Assembly (NCBI RefSeq): GCF_003858395.1
Contig: NZ_QWEV01000005.1
Location: 2,790,001-2,854,000 of the forward strand
Origin: Acidipila sp. EB88
GTDB taxonomy: Bacteria > Acidobacteriota > Terriglobia > Terriglobales > Acidobacteriaceae
Length of the DNA stretch: 64,000 bases
Reading direction: 5' to 3'
This document shows positions 39,720-49,182 of this stretch, in pieces. The stretch's first letter is position 1, and each line of letters starts with the position of its first letter. The notes under the pieces are model-generated. The model worked only from the letters and a program-made list of their open reading frames with translations. It searched no databases and was not told where the DNA came from. The position numbers were made by a program, and so were the translations under genes.

Positions 39720-40982
39720 CTAGGCCCACTCCCCAGCACGCATCACCGGCTCGCGCTCCCCGGAGGCAGTCACGCCATCGATATCGAGCGTGCCGGAACC
39801 GATCATCCAGTCCACGTGGATCAGGCTTTCGTTGGCGCCGCGTGCCGCCAGCTCCTCGGGGCTGAGCGTGTCGCCATCCTGAACGCAGGTCGAGTACGCC
39901 TGGCCCATCGCGATGTGGCAGGCCGCATTCTCATCGAACAGCGTGTTGGAAAAGAGCAGTCCGCTTGCCGAGATCGGCGACGAGTGCGGCACCAGCGCCA
40001 CCTCGCCCAGGCGCCCGGCGCCCTCGTCCGTCGCCAGCATCCGCTCCAGCACTTCCTGCCCCGTCCTGGCGCGGGCTTCCACGATCCTGCCGCCCTCGAA
40101 GCGCACCGTGATCTCCTCGATCAGCGTGCCCTGGTATGAAAGCGGCTTGGTCGACCGCACGGTGCCGCTCGCCCGTTCCCGGTGCGGCGTGGTGAAAACC
40201 TCCTCGGTCGGGATATTGGGCAGGCAGGGGATGCCGTTGAGCGCCACGGTGCCGCCGCCCATCCAGAGATGCCCGTCCGCCAGGCCGATCTCGAGGTCAG
40301 TGCCGGGACCCGTGTAGCGCAGCGCGGCATAGCGCTTTTCGTTCAGCAGGGCAGCGCGCTGCTGCAGGTTGGCCGAGTGCTGCTTCCACGCGGCCACCGG
40401 GTCAGGGTTGTCCAGGCGGGACGAAGCCAGGATCGCGTCCCACAGCTTCTGGACCGCAATCTCCTCGGGCTCGCCGGGAAACACCACCCGCGCCCATGCC
40501 GGGGTCGCCGAGGCCACGATGCACCAGTTGATCTCGTGCCGGGTTATGAGCTCGAGCGCGGGCCGGCTCGCCTTGGAGGCAGCGACGTTCGCACGTGAAA
40601 CCTTCACAGGGTCCTGCTGACCCAGCAGCGACGGGTCGGCGCCCGTGATGCCGAGGCGGGCCGCGCCCGACCGGTAAGCTGTGGCGATGCCGTCGTGCAG
40701 CCAGGTGGCGGCATGGTCGAAGCTCGCGTCCTCGGCAAACCGGTAGCGTGCCAGCGTCGCTTCATCGTCGACATACATGGTCGTGACCAGTGAAGCGCCG
40801 GCCTTGTAGGCATGCTCGGTAACGCGGCGCACCAGTGGCAGCGCGTCGATGGGTGCCGTGATCAGCAGTTCCTGCCCGGCCCGCAGGCCGAGGCCGGAGT
40901 GAACCGTGACCTGGGCAAGCAGGTCGATGCGGTCAGCAAGTGTGGAGGAAGCGGTCGGAGAAGCAGCAATGACAGAGGCCAT
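39720..40982 (-). CDS. M29-family aminopeptidase (AmpS/AmpT-like)
   Basis: The 420-residue protein has the layout of the thermophilic aminopeptidase M29 family. Near the N-terminus are QVTVHSGLGLRAGQELLITA and GASLVTTMYVDDEATLARYR. The metal-site strings are NIPTEEVFTTPHR (about residue 245), FDENAACHIAMGQAYSTC (about 350) and ESLIHVDWMIGSG (about 385), supplying the Glu, His, Tyr and Asp residues of the two-metal site. It is a cytosolic broad-specificity exopeptidase. It stands alone between a terminator and a minus-strand transporter gene that ends 94 bp upstream of its start. Substrate preference is not visible. Confidence 0.92.
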   Translation of the reverse strand: MASVIAASPTASSTLADRIDLLAQVTVHSGLGLRAGQELLITAPIDALPLVRRVTEHAYKAGASLVTTMYVDDEATLARYRFAEDASFDHAATWLHDGIATAYRSGAARLGITGADPSLLGQQDPVKVSRANVAASKASRPALELITRHEINWCIVASATPAWARVVFPGEPEEIAVQKLWDAILASSRLDNPDPVAAWKQHSANLQQRAALLNEKRYAALRYTGPGTDLEIGLADGHLWMGGGTVALNGIPCLPNIPTEEVFTTPHRERASGTVRSTKPLSYQGTLIEEITVRFEGGRIVEARARTGQEVLERMLATDEGAGRLGEVALVPHSSPISASGLLFSNTLFDENAACHIAMGQAYSTCVQDGDTLSPEELAARGANESLIHVDWMIGSGTLDIDGVTASGEREPVMRAGEWA

Positions 40983-41076
40983 TTGTTTAATCTACGCCGG
41001 ACCCGGAGTGCTTTGAACCGGTCCGCGTTGACAGCGCCGCAGCCGGCGAGGCCGAGCCTCGGAGACCGCATCGCTG

Positions 41077-42351
41077 CTAGCAGCGGCGGGAGCGAGCCCC
41101 ATGCGCACTCCGCACCAGCGGTGCCGCGACAAACAGGGTTGCGCTCAGTGCCACCAGCACCCAGAAGATGCTCGCCATCCCAGCCCGGTGCGCCAGGAAC
41201 CCCAGCAGCGGCGGCCCGATCAGCAGCCCGGCATAGCCCACGCCCACTGCCGTGGCGATGCCCTCACCCGGGGCGAAACCCGGCAGGGTCCCGGCCGTGC
41301 GATACAGCACGGGCGACGCGTTCGCCAGGCCCGCACCAGCCAGGGCAAACCCGACAAGAATCACCGGAAGCGAATGGCTCAGCAGCAGCAACAGCAGGCC
41401 CGCAACACTGATCAGCCCACCCAGTCGCAGTGCGCGCAGCTCGCCGATGCGCGACACCACTGCGTCCCCCGTGAACCGGCCCAGCACCATCAGGGCGGCA
41501 AAGCAGGTGTAGCCGTAGCCAGCCGCGCCGTCCGCAACCTTGTACACGACTCGCAGGAACAGGGCGCTCCAGTCGCCCATGGCTCCCTCGCTGACCATGG
41601 TGGAAAAGCACAGCACCCCGATCAGCAACAGTCGCGGGTGCGGCAGGTGCGCACGCAGGCTTTTCGGCCCACCCGTCGCCGCCGGGGCTGCCTGCCGCTC
41701 GGCAGCGTGTTGCGCGTCCTCCACCGGCTTGGGCAGCAGGAAGGATGCGGCCCCAAGCACAAGCAGCAGCAGCACGACACCGAAGCTCGGCACCAGCCGG
41801 GAATCGCGCACGCCCTCAGCCATCAGGAAGCTGTGCGTGCCCGCCCCGGCAAAGCAGCCGACGCTGAAAATGGCGTGAAACAACGACACGGTGCGGCGTC
41901 CCAGCAGCGACTCGACCAGCACCCCGTGCGAGTTCATGGCGACATCCATCCCGGCGGCGGTCAGCCCGGTCACAAACAGCACCGCGACCAGCAGTGGAAG
42001 CGATGGCATCAGGATCGCGATGGTCAGCAGGGCAGGGAACAACAGGCCGGTGACAATGCACAGCCGTCGCGAACCCGCGCGGTTCAGCAACGTGCCCGAG
42101 AGTGGCATCGCGCACAATGCCCCGATGCCGGCCGCCAGCAGCGTCGAGCCGAGCTGGGCCGCATTGAGGTGCAGCGCCACGGCGCGCTCTGGAATGTGTG
42201 GGACCCATGAGCCAACCGCCGCTCCGTTGACCAGGAACAGCACGGCCACTGCGAGCTGCGCGTGCCGGGCCCTCGCCGCAGACACGGCAATGTGCGCAGT
42301 GCTGCCGGGCGCCGCTGCCAGCATGCTGATGTCGGAGATCTCTTCGAGCAT
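41077..42351 (-). CDS. MFS transporter, YbjJ-like
   Basis: This 424-residue protein has 12 predicted membrane helices and the strings FLVNGAAVGSWVPHIPERAV near TM1, GMDVAMNSHGVLVESLLGRR (TM4-5 region) and GAMGDWSALFLRVVYKV in the second half. These resemble the YbjJ/fucose-permease-like branch of the major facilitator superfamily. The substrate is unknown; sugars are the nearest characterised branch but this is weak. An internal ATG at MLAAAPG is an alternative start. It diverges from the thioesterase gene that begins at 42476. Confidence 0.85.
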   Translation of the reverse strand: MLEEISDISMLAAAPGSTAHIAVSAARARHAQLAVAVLFLVNGAAVGSWVPHIPERAVALHLNAAQLGSTLLAAGIGALCAMPLSGTLLNRAGSRRLCIVTGLLFPALLTIAILMPSLPLLVAVLFVTGLTAAGMDVAMNSHGVLVESLLGRRTVSLFHAIFSVGCFAGAGTHSFLMAEGVRDSRLVPSFGVVLLLLVLGAASFLLPKPVEDAQHAAERQAAPAATGGPKSLRAHLPHPRLLLIGVLCFSTMVSEGAMGDWSALFLRVVYKVADGAAGYGYTCFAALMVLGRFTGDAVVSRIGELRALRLGGLISVAGLLLLLLSHSLPVILVGFALAGAGLANASPVLYRTAGTLPGFAPGEGIATAVGVGYAGLLIGPPLLGFLAHRAGMASIFWVLVALSATLFVAAPLVRSAHGARSRRC

Positions 42352-42475
42352 GGTTCCGGGTTCTCCGTGGCGCAGGGTGCTCCAGGGTGGGGATCAGGCC
42401 AGCGACATCCCGATGGTTCTGGGATGCCCTGTGCTTGGACCGTGGCTTGCAGGCTGCGCACGTACACTGGGTTCC

Positions 42476-42877
42476 ATGAAGTTTACGACGACCCTCAGAG
42501 TGCGCTACTCCGAAACTGACCAGATGGGGGTGGTGTACCACGGGAACTACTTCGCATGGTTCGAAGTAGGACGAGTGGAGTTGCTCAGATCACTTGGCTT
42601 CTCCTATCAGGAGCTGGAAGCCCAGGATGACTGCATCCTGCCTGTCGTCGAGGCGTCCTGCCGGTATCGCCGCCCCGCCCGCTATGACGACCTTCTGACG
42701 CTCGCAACCTCGGTCAAGGCACTGCGCGGGTCGATCGTGGTGTTCACCTACAAGCTGTACGTCGGCGAGGTGCTCCTTGCGGAGGGAGAGACCAAACACG
42801 TGGTTGTGGACGGAGCCCTGCAGCAGCGAAGGCTGCCGGAGCGCCACCATGCAGCAATCCTTGCCATTCTCGAATAA
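42476..42877 (+). CDS. YbgC-type acyl-CoA thioesterase (4-hydroxybenzoyl-CoA thioesterase family)
   Basis: The 133-residue hot-dog-fold protein starts MKFTTTLRVRYSETDQMGVV, then YHGNYFAWFEVGRVELLR. Asp in ETDQMG is the catalytic residue position of the family. YbgC enzymes hydrolyse short or medium acyl-CoA and are linked to phospholipid and Tol-Pal functions in proteobacteria, but no tol or pal gene is here. The frame is open for 195 codons upstream, yet only the ATG at 42476 gives the normal length. The gap to the transporter on the other strand is 124 bp, where both promoters should lie. Confidence 0.93.
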   Translation: MKFTTTLRVRYSETDQMGVVYHGNYFAWFEVGRVELLRSLGFSYQELEAQDDCILPVVEASCRYRRPARYDDLLTLATSVKALRGSIVVFTYKLYVGEVLLAEGETKHVVVDGALQQRRLPERHHAAILAILE

Positions 42878-43081
42878 GGATTGAAGTAAAGCTTCAGGGC
42901 AGATTGCGTCCACGAGGGGTGGAGCGGGAGGGTAGGAGGAATAAGGTCGCCAGACCGGGCGCTGATTCGGCCTGGTCCCGGATTCTTCAGCGATCTCGAT
43001 GCATCAGTGATCCTCACCTGCGAACACGGCGCGGGCTTCGGCCCCTGCACCGAACCGCCGCGCAGTTCACGCCGAGCGGGC

Positions 43082-43930
43082 TTACGCCTCGGGTGCCCTC
43101 GGCAATGCTGCCGGCACAGCAACGGTGGTGCGGCCCGGTCCCGGCACAACATTCTTTTGCAGGTCATGGTGCAGGGAGTAAAGCGCGAGTTCGAGTCGAT
43201 CCGACACCCCGAGCTTGTCGTAGATCTTGCGCAGGTAGTTTTTGACCACCTGCTCGCTCGTGCCGATGTGGTGAGCGATCTCCTTGTTCCGCTTGCCCTG
43301 GCTGATGTAGGTAATGATCGAGATCTCCTTGGGAGAGAGCCGGGGCGCGACCTTGGTGCTGAGGCCCTGGGTCGCCTGCAGGCGGTACGCGTCGATCAGC
43401 AACGTCAGCGATTGGTTGTCGATCCAGGTTTCCCCTGCCGCCACCTTGCGGACGCACCGCAGCAGCAGGTCGGGAGAGATGGCTCGCGAGATTGTGCCGC
43501 GTACGCCATTGCGATACAGCTCGATCATGCGGGTCTCATCCGCAATTGCTCCCTGCACAATCATCTTGATCGGCGAGGGACCACTTTTGATCAACTCCGG
43601 CACAAACTCGGTGTGGCCGCCCAGGATGTTCCAGTCGAGCAGCAGCACGTCGGCATGGTTCTGCTTGAGGGTGGCGCGGAGATTGGGAAGGCTGTCGGCC
43701 TGGGCTATGACGTGAATATCCGGCTCGGCGGCAAACACCTTGCTCATGCCGACGCGGAAGATGGCTTGACTGTCAGCCAGGATGACGCGCGTCGGGTTCT
43801 CCCGGTGCGCCACGGTAGTGTTACCCGGGGCGCCGGCAGGTACCGGAGGCTGAGGCCTTGGGTATGGCGAGTGTCCATTTGAACCCAGTGGAGCAGTTCC
43901 TACACGTGGTTTATCGTTCATCTGGTTCAT
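43082..43930 (-). CDS. NarL/LuxR-type response regulator with atypical receiver
   Basis: The 282-residue protein has a disordered N-terminal extension of about 45 residues, a receiver domain, and a LuxR helix-turn-helix (RLSPKEISIITYISQGKRNK, then EIAHHIGTSEQVVKNYLRKI). The receiver keeps the phospho-acceptor Asp (LLLDWNIL), but the upstream acidic pair reads ADSQ instead of DD and the conserved switch Lys region reads RGTISRAIS. Phosphorylation control may therefore be altered or lost. It probably binds DNA. No histidine kinase is adjacent. It lies 31 bp downstream of the PilZ gene on the same strand, suggesting one transcript. Targets are unknown. Confidence 0.88.
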   Translation of the reverse strand: MNQMNDKPRVGTAPLGSNGHSPYPRPQPPVPAGAPGNTTVAHRENPTRVILADSQAIFRVGMSKVFAAEPDIHVIAQADSLPNLRATLKQNHADVLLLDWNILGGHTEFVPELIKSGPSPIKMIVQGAIADETRMIELYRNGVRGTISRAISPDLLLRCVRKVAAGETWIDNQSLTLLIDAYRLQATQGLSTKVAPRLSPKEISIITYISQGKRNKEIAHHIGTSEQVVKNYLRKIYDKLGVSDRLELALYSLHHDLQKNVVPGPGRTTVAVPAALPRAPEA

Positions 43931-43961
43931 GGAAGAAGGGCGCGCCTTATCCTTTCAGAGC

Positions 43962-44306
43962 CTATTGGAACCGGTAGTCATCGATAACCGCAGCGATATA
44001 ACACTTTCCATTTTCCTGGTAGCTGCGGATGACATGACCTACGCAATGAATAGCGGCGGTCGAATCGTTCAGTGTGACCTCGCGGGGCACTTCCATCAGG
44101 AACTCGAGACCCGTCTCGGCGGGGATCGGGTGTGGTGCCTCCAGCAATACCCCGTTATGGGACATGTTTACTGTTACAGCGTGAATCTGCTCGCCTTCGA
44201 CTACCAGAACGACTGGCAGGTGCATCGGAAACCGCACGGCACTTCTTAGCTCTTCCCACACCATCGCTCGACTCGCCTTCACCGGAAAGAATTGCAGGAT
44301 ACTCAT
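43962..44306 (-). CDS. PilZ-domain protein (predicted c-di-GMP binder)
   Basis: The 114-residue protein is essentially one PilZ domain. It keeps both ligand motifs: RSAVR (RxxxR) around residue 20 and NMSHNG (N/DxSxxG) about 27 residues later, so binding of cyclic di-GMP is expected. No membrane or catalytic part is present, so it should act as a small adaptor. The frame extends to 44477, but MSILQFFPVKASRAMV at 44306 is the likely start, since the extra residues look random. It is followed 31 bp later by the response regulator gene. With the HD-GYP protein near the window end, it points to c-di-GMP signalling. Confidence 0.85.
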   Translation of the reverse strand: MSILQFFPVKASRAMVWEELRSAVRFPMHLPVVLVVEGEQIHAVTVNMSHNGVLLEAPHPIPAETGLEFLMEVPREVTLNDSTAAIHCVGHVIRSYQENGKCYIAAVIDDYRFQ

Positions 44307-44578
44307 GGCGGGCTCGCTTCGAGCAGTTGCGGTGCAGCGCGGTTCTGGCCGCGCTCTAGCGTGACTCTGCGGCTGCTGCCATGATTCAGCACATTCTACA
44401 CCGCACTTATCCTGGCTTCGGAACACCAAAATGTAGGCGCGCGTCGCCTTACGGGTGCCTTTAGTAAGGAAACGCATCCCGCGCGGGTATGGATTTCATG
44501 CTGGAACTAAGTTGCGCACTTATTGCTGACCCATGCACACTCAGGGTCTGCAACCAAAAGGCTCCGGCCGGCGGCACC

Positions 44579-45865
44579 ATGGAGGCTGACTTGTTTGATG
44601 AAGTACGCGCGCTGGGCGCACACTGGCAGCGACTTAAGCCCACGCAGCGCCATGCATTTCTCGCCTGCTTTCTGGGCTGGGCGCTGGACGCCTTTGACTA
44701 CTTTCTGCTGGTGCTCTGTATCCCGGCCATAGCCACGGAGTTTCACACCGGGACCAAGGCGGTACTCGAAGCAGTATCACTGACCCTGCTCTTCCGGCCC
44801 GTGGGAGCGTTGCTTTTTGGGACACTGGCCGAGCGTTTCGGCCGCCGCCCCACGCTGATCTTCAACATTGCCTGCTACTCGCTGCTGGAGCTGGCCTGCG
44901 CCTTTGCCCCCTCGCTGCCCGTGCTGCTGGTCCTGCGCGCTCTGTTCGGTATCGCCATGGGCGGCGAGTGGGGCGTGGGCGCCGCCCTGGTCTTTGAGAC
45001 CCTCCCGGTGGAAGGGCGCGGGTTCTTCTCGGGTGTGCTGCAGGAGGGTTACGCCGTCGGCTACCTGCTGGCTGCCCTGGTCTTCGGGGTGCTCTTCGAC
45101 CCACTGGCTCACCTCCATGTGGCTGGCCACGTGGTGGGGTGGCGCGGCCTGTTCGTGGTGGGCGCGCTGCCTGGCCTGCTGTGCCTTTACATCAACCGCA
45201 AGGTGGAAGAGTCGCCCACGTGGACGCAGGGCCGGGCACAGGCGGCACTGCCCGGGCAGCGCAGGGCCGCGCTCTGGACCGGTATGCGCGCGCACCTCGG
45301 CACGTTCCTGTTCCTGGTGCTGCTGATGGCCGGGTTCAATGCGTTTTCGCATGGCACGCAGGACCTGTACCCGACCTTTCTGATCAAGGATCATCACGCC
45401 AGTGCGCACGAAGTAGGCCTGATTGGGGTGATCTACAACATCGGTGCGATCGGTGGCGGCATCCTGTTCGGCGCGCTCTCCGAGCGCTGGGGGCGCAAGC
45501 GGGCCATCATCACCGCGGCGCTGCTTGCCTTGCCCTGTGTGCCCCTGTTCGCGTTGGCCCACTCGCTGCCGCTGCTGGCGCTGGGCGCGTTCCTGATGCA
45601 GTTCATGGTGCAGGGCGCCTGGGGTGTGGTGCCGGCCTACCTGAGCGAGTTGTCGCCGGCGGAAACCCGTGCGACCTTCCCCGGCGTCGCCTACCAGCTC
45701 GGCAACCTGCTTACCTCGCGCAACATCGTGCTGCAGGGATGGGCCGCGGCGCGTGTGGGTGCGTATGGGCCAGTTCTGGCCGGCACCGTACTCATCGTGG
45801 GCATCTTCCTGGCAGTGGTTTGCTCGCTGGGGCGCGAGTCCCGGGGAAAGAAGTTGGTGGCCTAG
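44579..45865 (+). CDS. MFS transporter, sialate/carboxylate:H+ symporter-like (SHS/AAHS type)
   Basis: The 428-residue, 12-helix protein has FLGWALDAFDYFLLVLCIPA in TM1 (the WxxDxxD/Y pattern of carboxylate symporters), FGTLAERFGRRPTL (motif A), RALFGIAMGGEWGVGAALVF and, in the second half, GALSERWGRKRAI. This fits the SHS/JEN-like branch that takes up sialate, lactate or other organic acids with protons. The frame opens earlier at 44489, but the extra residues are not transporter-like, so the ATG at 44579 is preferred. It stands alone; the substrate is not deducible. Confidence 0.88.
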   Translation: MEADLFDEVRALGAHWQRLKPTQRHAFLACFLGWALDAFDYFLLVLCIPAIATEFHTGTKAVLEAVSLTLLFRPVGALLFGTLAERFGRRPTLIFNIACYSLLELACAFAPSLPVLLVLRALFGIAMGGEWGVGAALVFETLPVEGRGFFSGVLQEGYAVGYLLAALVFGVLFDPLAHLHVAGHVVGWRGLFVVGALPGLLCLYINRKVEESPTWTQGRAQAALPGQRRAALWTGMRAHLGTFLFLVLLMAGFNAFSHGTQDLYPTFLIKDHHASAHEVGLIGVIYNIGAIGGGILFGALSERWGRKRAIITAALLALPCVPLFALAHSLPLLALGAFLMQFMVQGAWGVVPAYLSELSPAETRATFPGVAYQLGNLLTSRNIVLQGWAAARVGAYGPVLAGTVLIVGIFLAVVCSLGRESRGKKLVA

Positions 45866-45985
45866 CACACCTACGTGCAGCCCGGGTCTGCTGGTTTGCA
45901 GCCAGTTGTAGCTGTTTCATGCACAATGGAATGCGAGTTCGTGTGACCGCATCCTGTTCTACATCTCAGCCATGGAGGATTACCC

Positions 45986-46663
45986 ATGCCGCGTGTGCAT
46001 TTCCATCAGCAGCTGGCGCAGCTGAAAGATAAGCTGCTGGCCATGGCGGCTCTTTCGCAGCAGGCCCTTGAGTCCTCGGTTGAGGCTTACCTCGAGCGGG
46101 ATCCTGCGATCTGCCAATACGTCCGCGAGAACGAGACCGCCATCAACATGGCGCAGCGCGAAGTGGACGAGATGAGCTACGAGCTGCTTGCGCAGGAGCA
46201 GCCGATGGCGATCGACCTCCGTTTCATCCTGGCGGTGATCAAGATCAACGGCAACCTGGAGCGCATCGGCGACCAGGCGATGAGTATTGCCGAGCGCACG
46301 CTGGAGCTGTGCGCGACGCCGGCAATCGATGCCCCCGCGGACATCGCCGGGATGCGCGAGATTGCCCGCACCATGATCCGCGGTGCGCTACAGGCACTGC
46401 TCGAGGGCGATGCGCGCCTGGCTGCTTCTGTGATCGAGATGGACGACGACATAGACCGGCTGAACCGGCTGGCCCATGAGCAGTTGATCGAGCTGATCGG
46501 CAACAACGCCGGGGTGGCCGAGCAGGCGCTGCACACCATCATCATCTCGCGCAACCTGGAGCGCATCGCCGACTACGCCGCCAATATTGCGAGCGACGTC
46601 ATCTTCTGGATCGAAGGCGCTGACATCCGGCATGCCAACCTGCCGATGCTGGCCACGAGCTGA
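45986..46663 (+). CDS. phoU: PhoU, phosphate transport regulator
   Basis: The 225-residue all-helical protein has two PhoU repeats, each with the metal-binding E-R-x-x-D type motif: INGNLERIGDQAMSIAERTL (first) and IISRNLERIADYAANIASDV (second). PhoU dampens the Pst transporter and the PhoR-PhoB system when phosphate is ample. The usual pstSCAB and phoBR genes are not in the window, so it is detached from its common operon. GGAGGATTACCC before the ATG is a strong ribosome site. folD follows in the same direction after 56 bp. Confidence 0.95.
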   Translation: MPRVHFHQQLAQLKDKLLAMAALSQQALESSVEAYLERDPAICQYVRENETAINMAQREVDEMSYELLAQEQPMAIDLRFILAVIKINGNLERIGDQAMSIAERTLELCATPAIDAPADIAGMREIARTMIRGALQALLEGDARLAASVIEMDDDIDRLNRLAHEQLIELIGNNAGVAEQALHTIIISRNLERIADYAANIASDVIFWIEGADIRHANLPMLATS

Positions 46664-46719
46664 CGGCGCGCGCATCCCGTATCGCTGCCGGGACGCAAAG
46701 CTGGCTTTACACTGGTCGC

Positions 46720-47607
46720 ATGGCAGCAATCACTCTTGATGGCAAGGCGCTCGCGGTTGAACTGGAAGCAGAACTGCGGGAGCGCGTTGCGCGCCTGCGC
46801 GCTCACCTGGCAGGACCTCCGCCCGTACTCGCAACAATCCTGGTCGGCGCGGACCCGGCATCTGCCACCTACGTCCGCATGAAGGGCAATGCCTGCCGGC
46901 GCGTGGGGATGGAATCGCTCCCCATCGCCCTGCCTGCCGAGACCACCACCGAAGAACTGCTGGCCGTGATCGACTCGCTGAACGACGATCCTCATGTGCG
47001 CGGCATCCTGCTGCAGCACCCTGTCTCAGCCCATATCAATGAGCGCGCCTGCTTCGACCGCATCGCGCCGGAGAAGGATGTGGACGGGGTCACCAGCCTC
47101 GGGTTCGGACGCATGTCGATGAAGGAGCCGGCGTTCGGCTCGGCAACGCCGGCGGGCATCATGCGCCTGCTGCGTCACCACCAGATCCCCCTGCGCGGCA
47201 AGCGGGCCACGGTGATCGGGCGAAGCGCCATTCTCGGCCGGCCCATGGCCACGATGCTGGATCACGCGGACTGCACTGTGACCCTGTGTCACCGGTTCAC
47301 TGCGGACCTGCCGCGGCACCTCGTCGATGCCGATATCGTGGTGGCCGCGCTGGGACGCCGCGAGTTTATCCGCGCCGGCTGGTTGCAGGACCAGGTCGTG
47401 ATCGTGGACGCCGGCTACCACCCTCCGATCGATGGAGCCCCGGCTGCGGGCGACGTGGAGCTTTCCGCCTCGCTGCTGGCGCGGGCCGCGGCGTATACCC
47501 CGGTGCCCGGAGGCGTCGGCCCCATGACCATTGCAACCCTGATTGCGCAGACGGTGGAATCAGCGGAGCAGGTGGCGATGCTGGAGCCTGCCCTCGTGCG
47601 CGGCTAG
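46720..47607 (+). CDS. folD: FolD, bifunctional methylene-tetrahydrofolate dehydrogenase/cyclohydrolase
   Basis: The 295-residue protein carries YVRMKGNACRRVGMESLPI with the catalytic Lys region, GILLQHPVSAHINERACFDR, the NADP-binding VIGRSAILGRPMATML and the closing PVPGGVGPMTIATLIAQT. It interconverts methylene-, methenyl- and formyl-tetrahydrofolate in the cytosol for purine and one-carbon metabolism. The typical LLQ(L/H)P substrate site is kept. It is co-directional with phoU but functionally unrelated. The family assignment is secure. Confidence 0.97.
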   Translation: MAAITLDGKALAVELEAELRERVARLRAHLAGPPPVLATILVGADPASATYVRMKGNACRRVGMESLPIALPAETTTEELLAVIDSLNDDPHVRGILLQHPVSAHINERACFDRIAPEKDVDGVTSLGFGRMSMKEPAFGSATPAGIMRLLRHHQIPLRGKRATVIGRSAILGRPMATMLDHADCTVTLCHRFTADLPRHLVDADIVVAALGRREFIRAGWLQDQVVIVDAGYHPPIDGAPAAGDVELSASLLARAAAYTPVPGGVGPMTIATLIAQTVESAEQVAMLEPALVRG

Positions 47608-47861
47608 TGGTGCGCGCCGGTGCGCAGGCAGGTTCGCTCCCAGACTTGTTCCGTTCCGGTAAGGGACACGTGCACCCTTGGGTTCCACCTCGCCGGAGAA
47701 GCCTTCGCACGCTTATGATCCCGGCATCGTACGGAATGCTTCCCAGTCGCTCCCGGATGGCTCCATGCGCTTCCACGGAGCCCGGCAAACCCCAACGCAG
47801 CGCGCTGCCTCTACCGCAGGCAAGAAGGCAAGGTCCATTGAATCCGCTTCGCAGAAAACAC

Positions 47862-48482
47862 ATGATCGCCAGGAACTTCGTTGTGCAAGGGCTCGTCGCC
47901 GCAGCCACATGCGTGGCGCTGCCAGCGCTGGCACAGCAGGGCGCCGCCGGTAGTTCGCCCAGCACAGTTTCCGTGCACCTGGACCCGCAGCGCACCACCG
48001 TGAGCTTCAACGCGGGCAGTATCCACCATGTGCATGGCACCTTTCAGCTCAAGACAGGCGTGTTTGCGCTGGACAGCAAGAGCGGCGTGGCCCAGGGCGA
48101 GATCCTGGTGGACGCGGATTCCGAGAAAAGCAACGACAGCAAGCTGGACCAGAAGCTGCACACCCAGACTCTTGAAACGGCCAAGTATCCCGGCATCTTC
48201 TTCCATGCCGAGAAGGTCACCGGTTCGCTGCCAGCCAAGGATGGAACCTCGCAGCTCAAGCTCGAAGGGTCTTTCAATATCCATGGAGCCGACCACCCTC
48301 TGTTGGTAGATGTGGACGCCACGCGCCAGGGCGACACGGTGCTGCTGAAGAGCCGGTTTTCCGTGCCCTACGTCCAGTGGGGCATGAAGGACGCAGGCAC
48401 GCTGCTGATGCGCGACAAAGTTATCCAGATCACGGTGGAGAGCCATGGCACAGTGGAAGGCCTTGAACCCAAGGGTTCGTAG
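47862..48482 (+). CDS. YceI-family periplasmic lipid-binding protein
   Basis: The 206-residue protein has a signal peptide (IARNFVVQGLVAAATCVALP, then ALAQQ) and the YceI beta-barrel pattern: HLDPQRTTVSFNAGSIHHVH, then GEILVDADSEKSNDSKLDQK, LETAKYPGIFFHAEK and SRFSVPYVQWGMKDAG. YceI proteins are extended lipocalin-like barrels that bind isoprenoid chains in the periplasm. A TTG eight codons earlier (47838, with AAGG upstream) is an alternative start and would add a basic RRK to the signal. The stop overlaps the start of the next gene by 38 bp, so the two are coupled. Confidence 0.9.
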   Translation: MIARNFVVQGLVAAATCVALPALAQQGAAGSSPSTVSVHLDPQRTTVSFNAGSIHHVHGTFQLKTGVFALDSKSGVAQGEILVDADSEKSNDSKLDQKLHTQTLETAKYPGIFFHAEKVTGSLPAKDGTSQLKLEGSFNIHGADHPLLVDVDATRQGDTVLLKSRFSVPYVQWGMKDAGTLLMRDKVIQITVESHGTVEGLEPKGS

Positions 48483-48930
48483 CAGCAGACGCGCAGCCGT
48501 GTGTTGCGGACTGCTGATGGCCGCAGGGGCCACCGGCTGCCGGAACGCGCCCGTGCAGACACCGCAGGAGCGGCTCCAGCAGGAAGCCGCGCGGGACGCC
48601 CGCGAGATGCACCACGACCTGCACGATGCCGGCCGCGAAGCTGGACAGGCCCTGCGGCAGGCTGCTTCCGGAACCCGCGCGATTGTAGCCGGGGTGCGCG
48701 AGGGCTGGCAGCAGGGCGACGCCGGCAGTGCAGCCGACCAGAACCATGCCCCGGTCAATATCAATCACGCACCCGCGGAGATGCTCGCACGGCTGCCCGG
48801 TATCGACGCGAACCGCGCCCGGGCCATCGTGGCAGCTCGCCCTTTCCGCACCCGGCACGACCTGGTGAAGCGCGGCGTGCTCACCGAGACGCAGTACGCA
48901 CGGGTCGCAGGCCGCCTGTCCGTGGACTAG
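48445..48930 (+). CDS. Lipoprotein with ComEA-like helix-hairpin-helix domain
   Basis: The 161-residue protein has a lipoprotein-type signal (RRAAVCCGLLMAAGATGCRN; lipobox AxGC with Cys at about residue 32), a helical Gln/Ala/Arg-rich middle, and a C-terminal helix-hairpin-helix: VNINHAPAEMLARLPGIDAN, then RARAIVAARPFRTRHDLVKR. This double HhH is shared with ComEA-type DNA-binding proteins. An outer- or inner-membrane anchored DNA-binding role, for example in transformation, is inference. Its start lies inside the YceI gene (38-bp overlap in another frame), which shows translational coupling but no obvious shared role. Confidence 0.8.
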   Translation: MAQWKALNPRVRSSRRAAVCCGLLMAAGATGCRNAPVQTPQERLQQEAARDAREMHHDLHDAGREAGQALRQAASGTRAIVAGVREGWQQGDAGSAADQNHAPVNINHAPAEMLARLPGIDANRARAIVAARPFRTRHDLVKRGVLTETQYARVAGRLSVD

Positions 48931-49182
48931 AGGCGGGCAGGGAAGCGCCGTCGGCAATGCCGCCGCGCGGTGGGCCGCGCCGGTATGTTTCGCGCGATGC
49001 GCCCGCCTGATTATTCTGCGTCCCGCCCGCGCCTGCAGGCATCGGATGTAGGGTATGCGGGGCACTCTGGCCCGGGATGCACCGCACTGCATTGTTACAG
49101 GTGCGCTACACTGAATCGATAGACTGTGGTCTGCCGATGGCCGCTTTTGACGCCTCGGCAATCCCTGAGGGAGATAAATACG

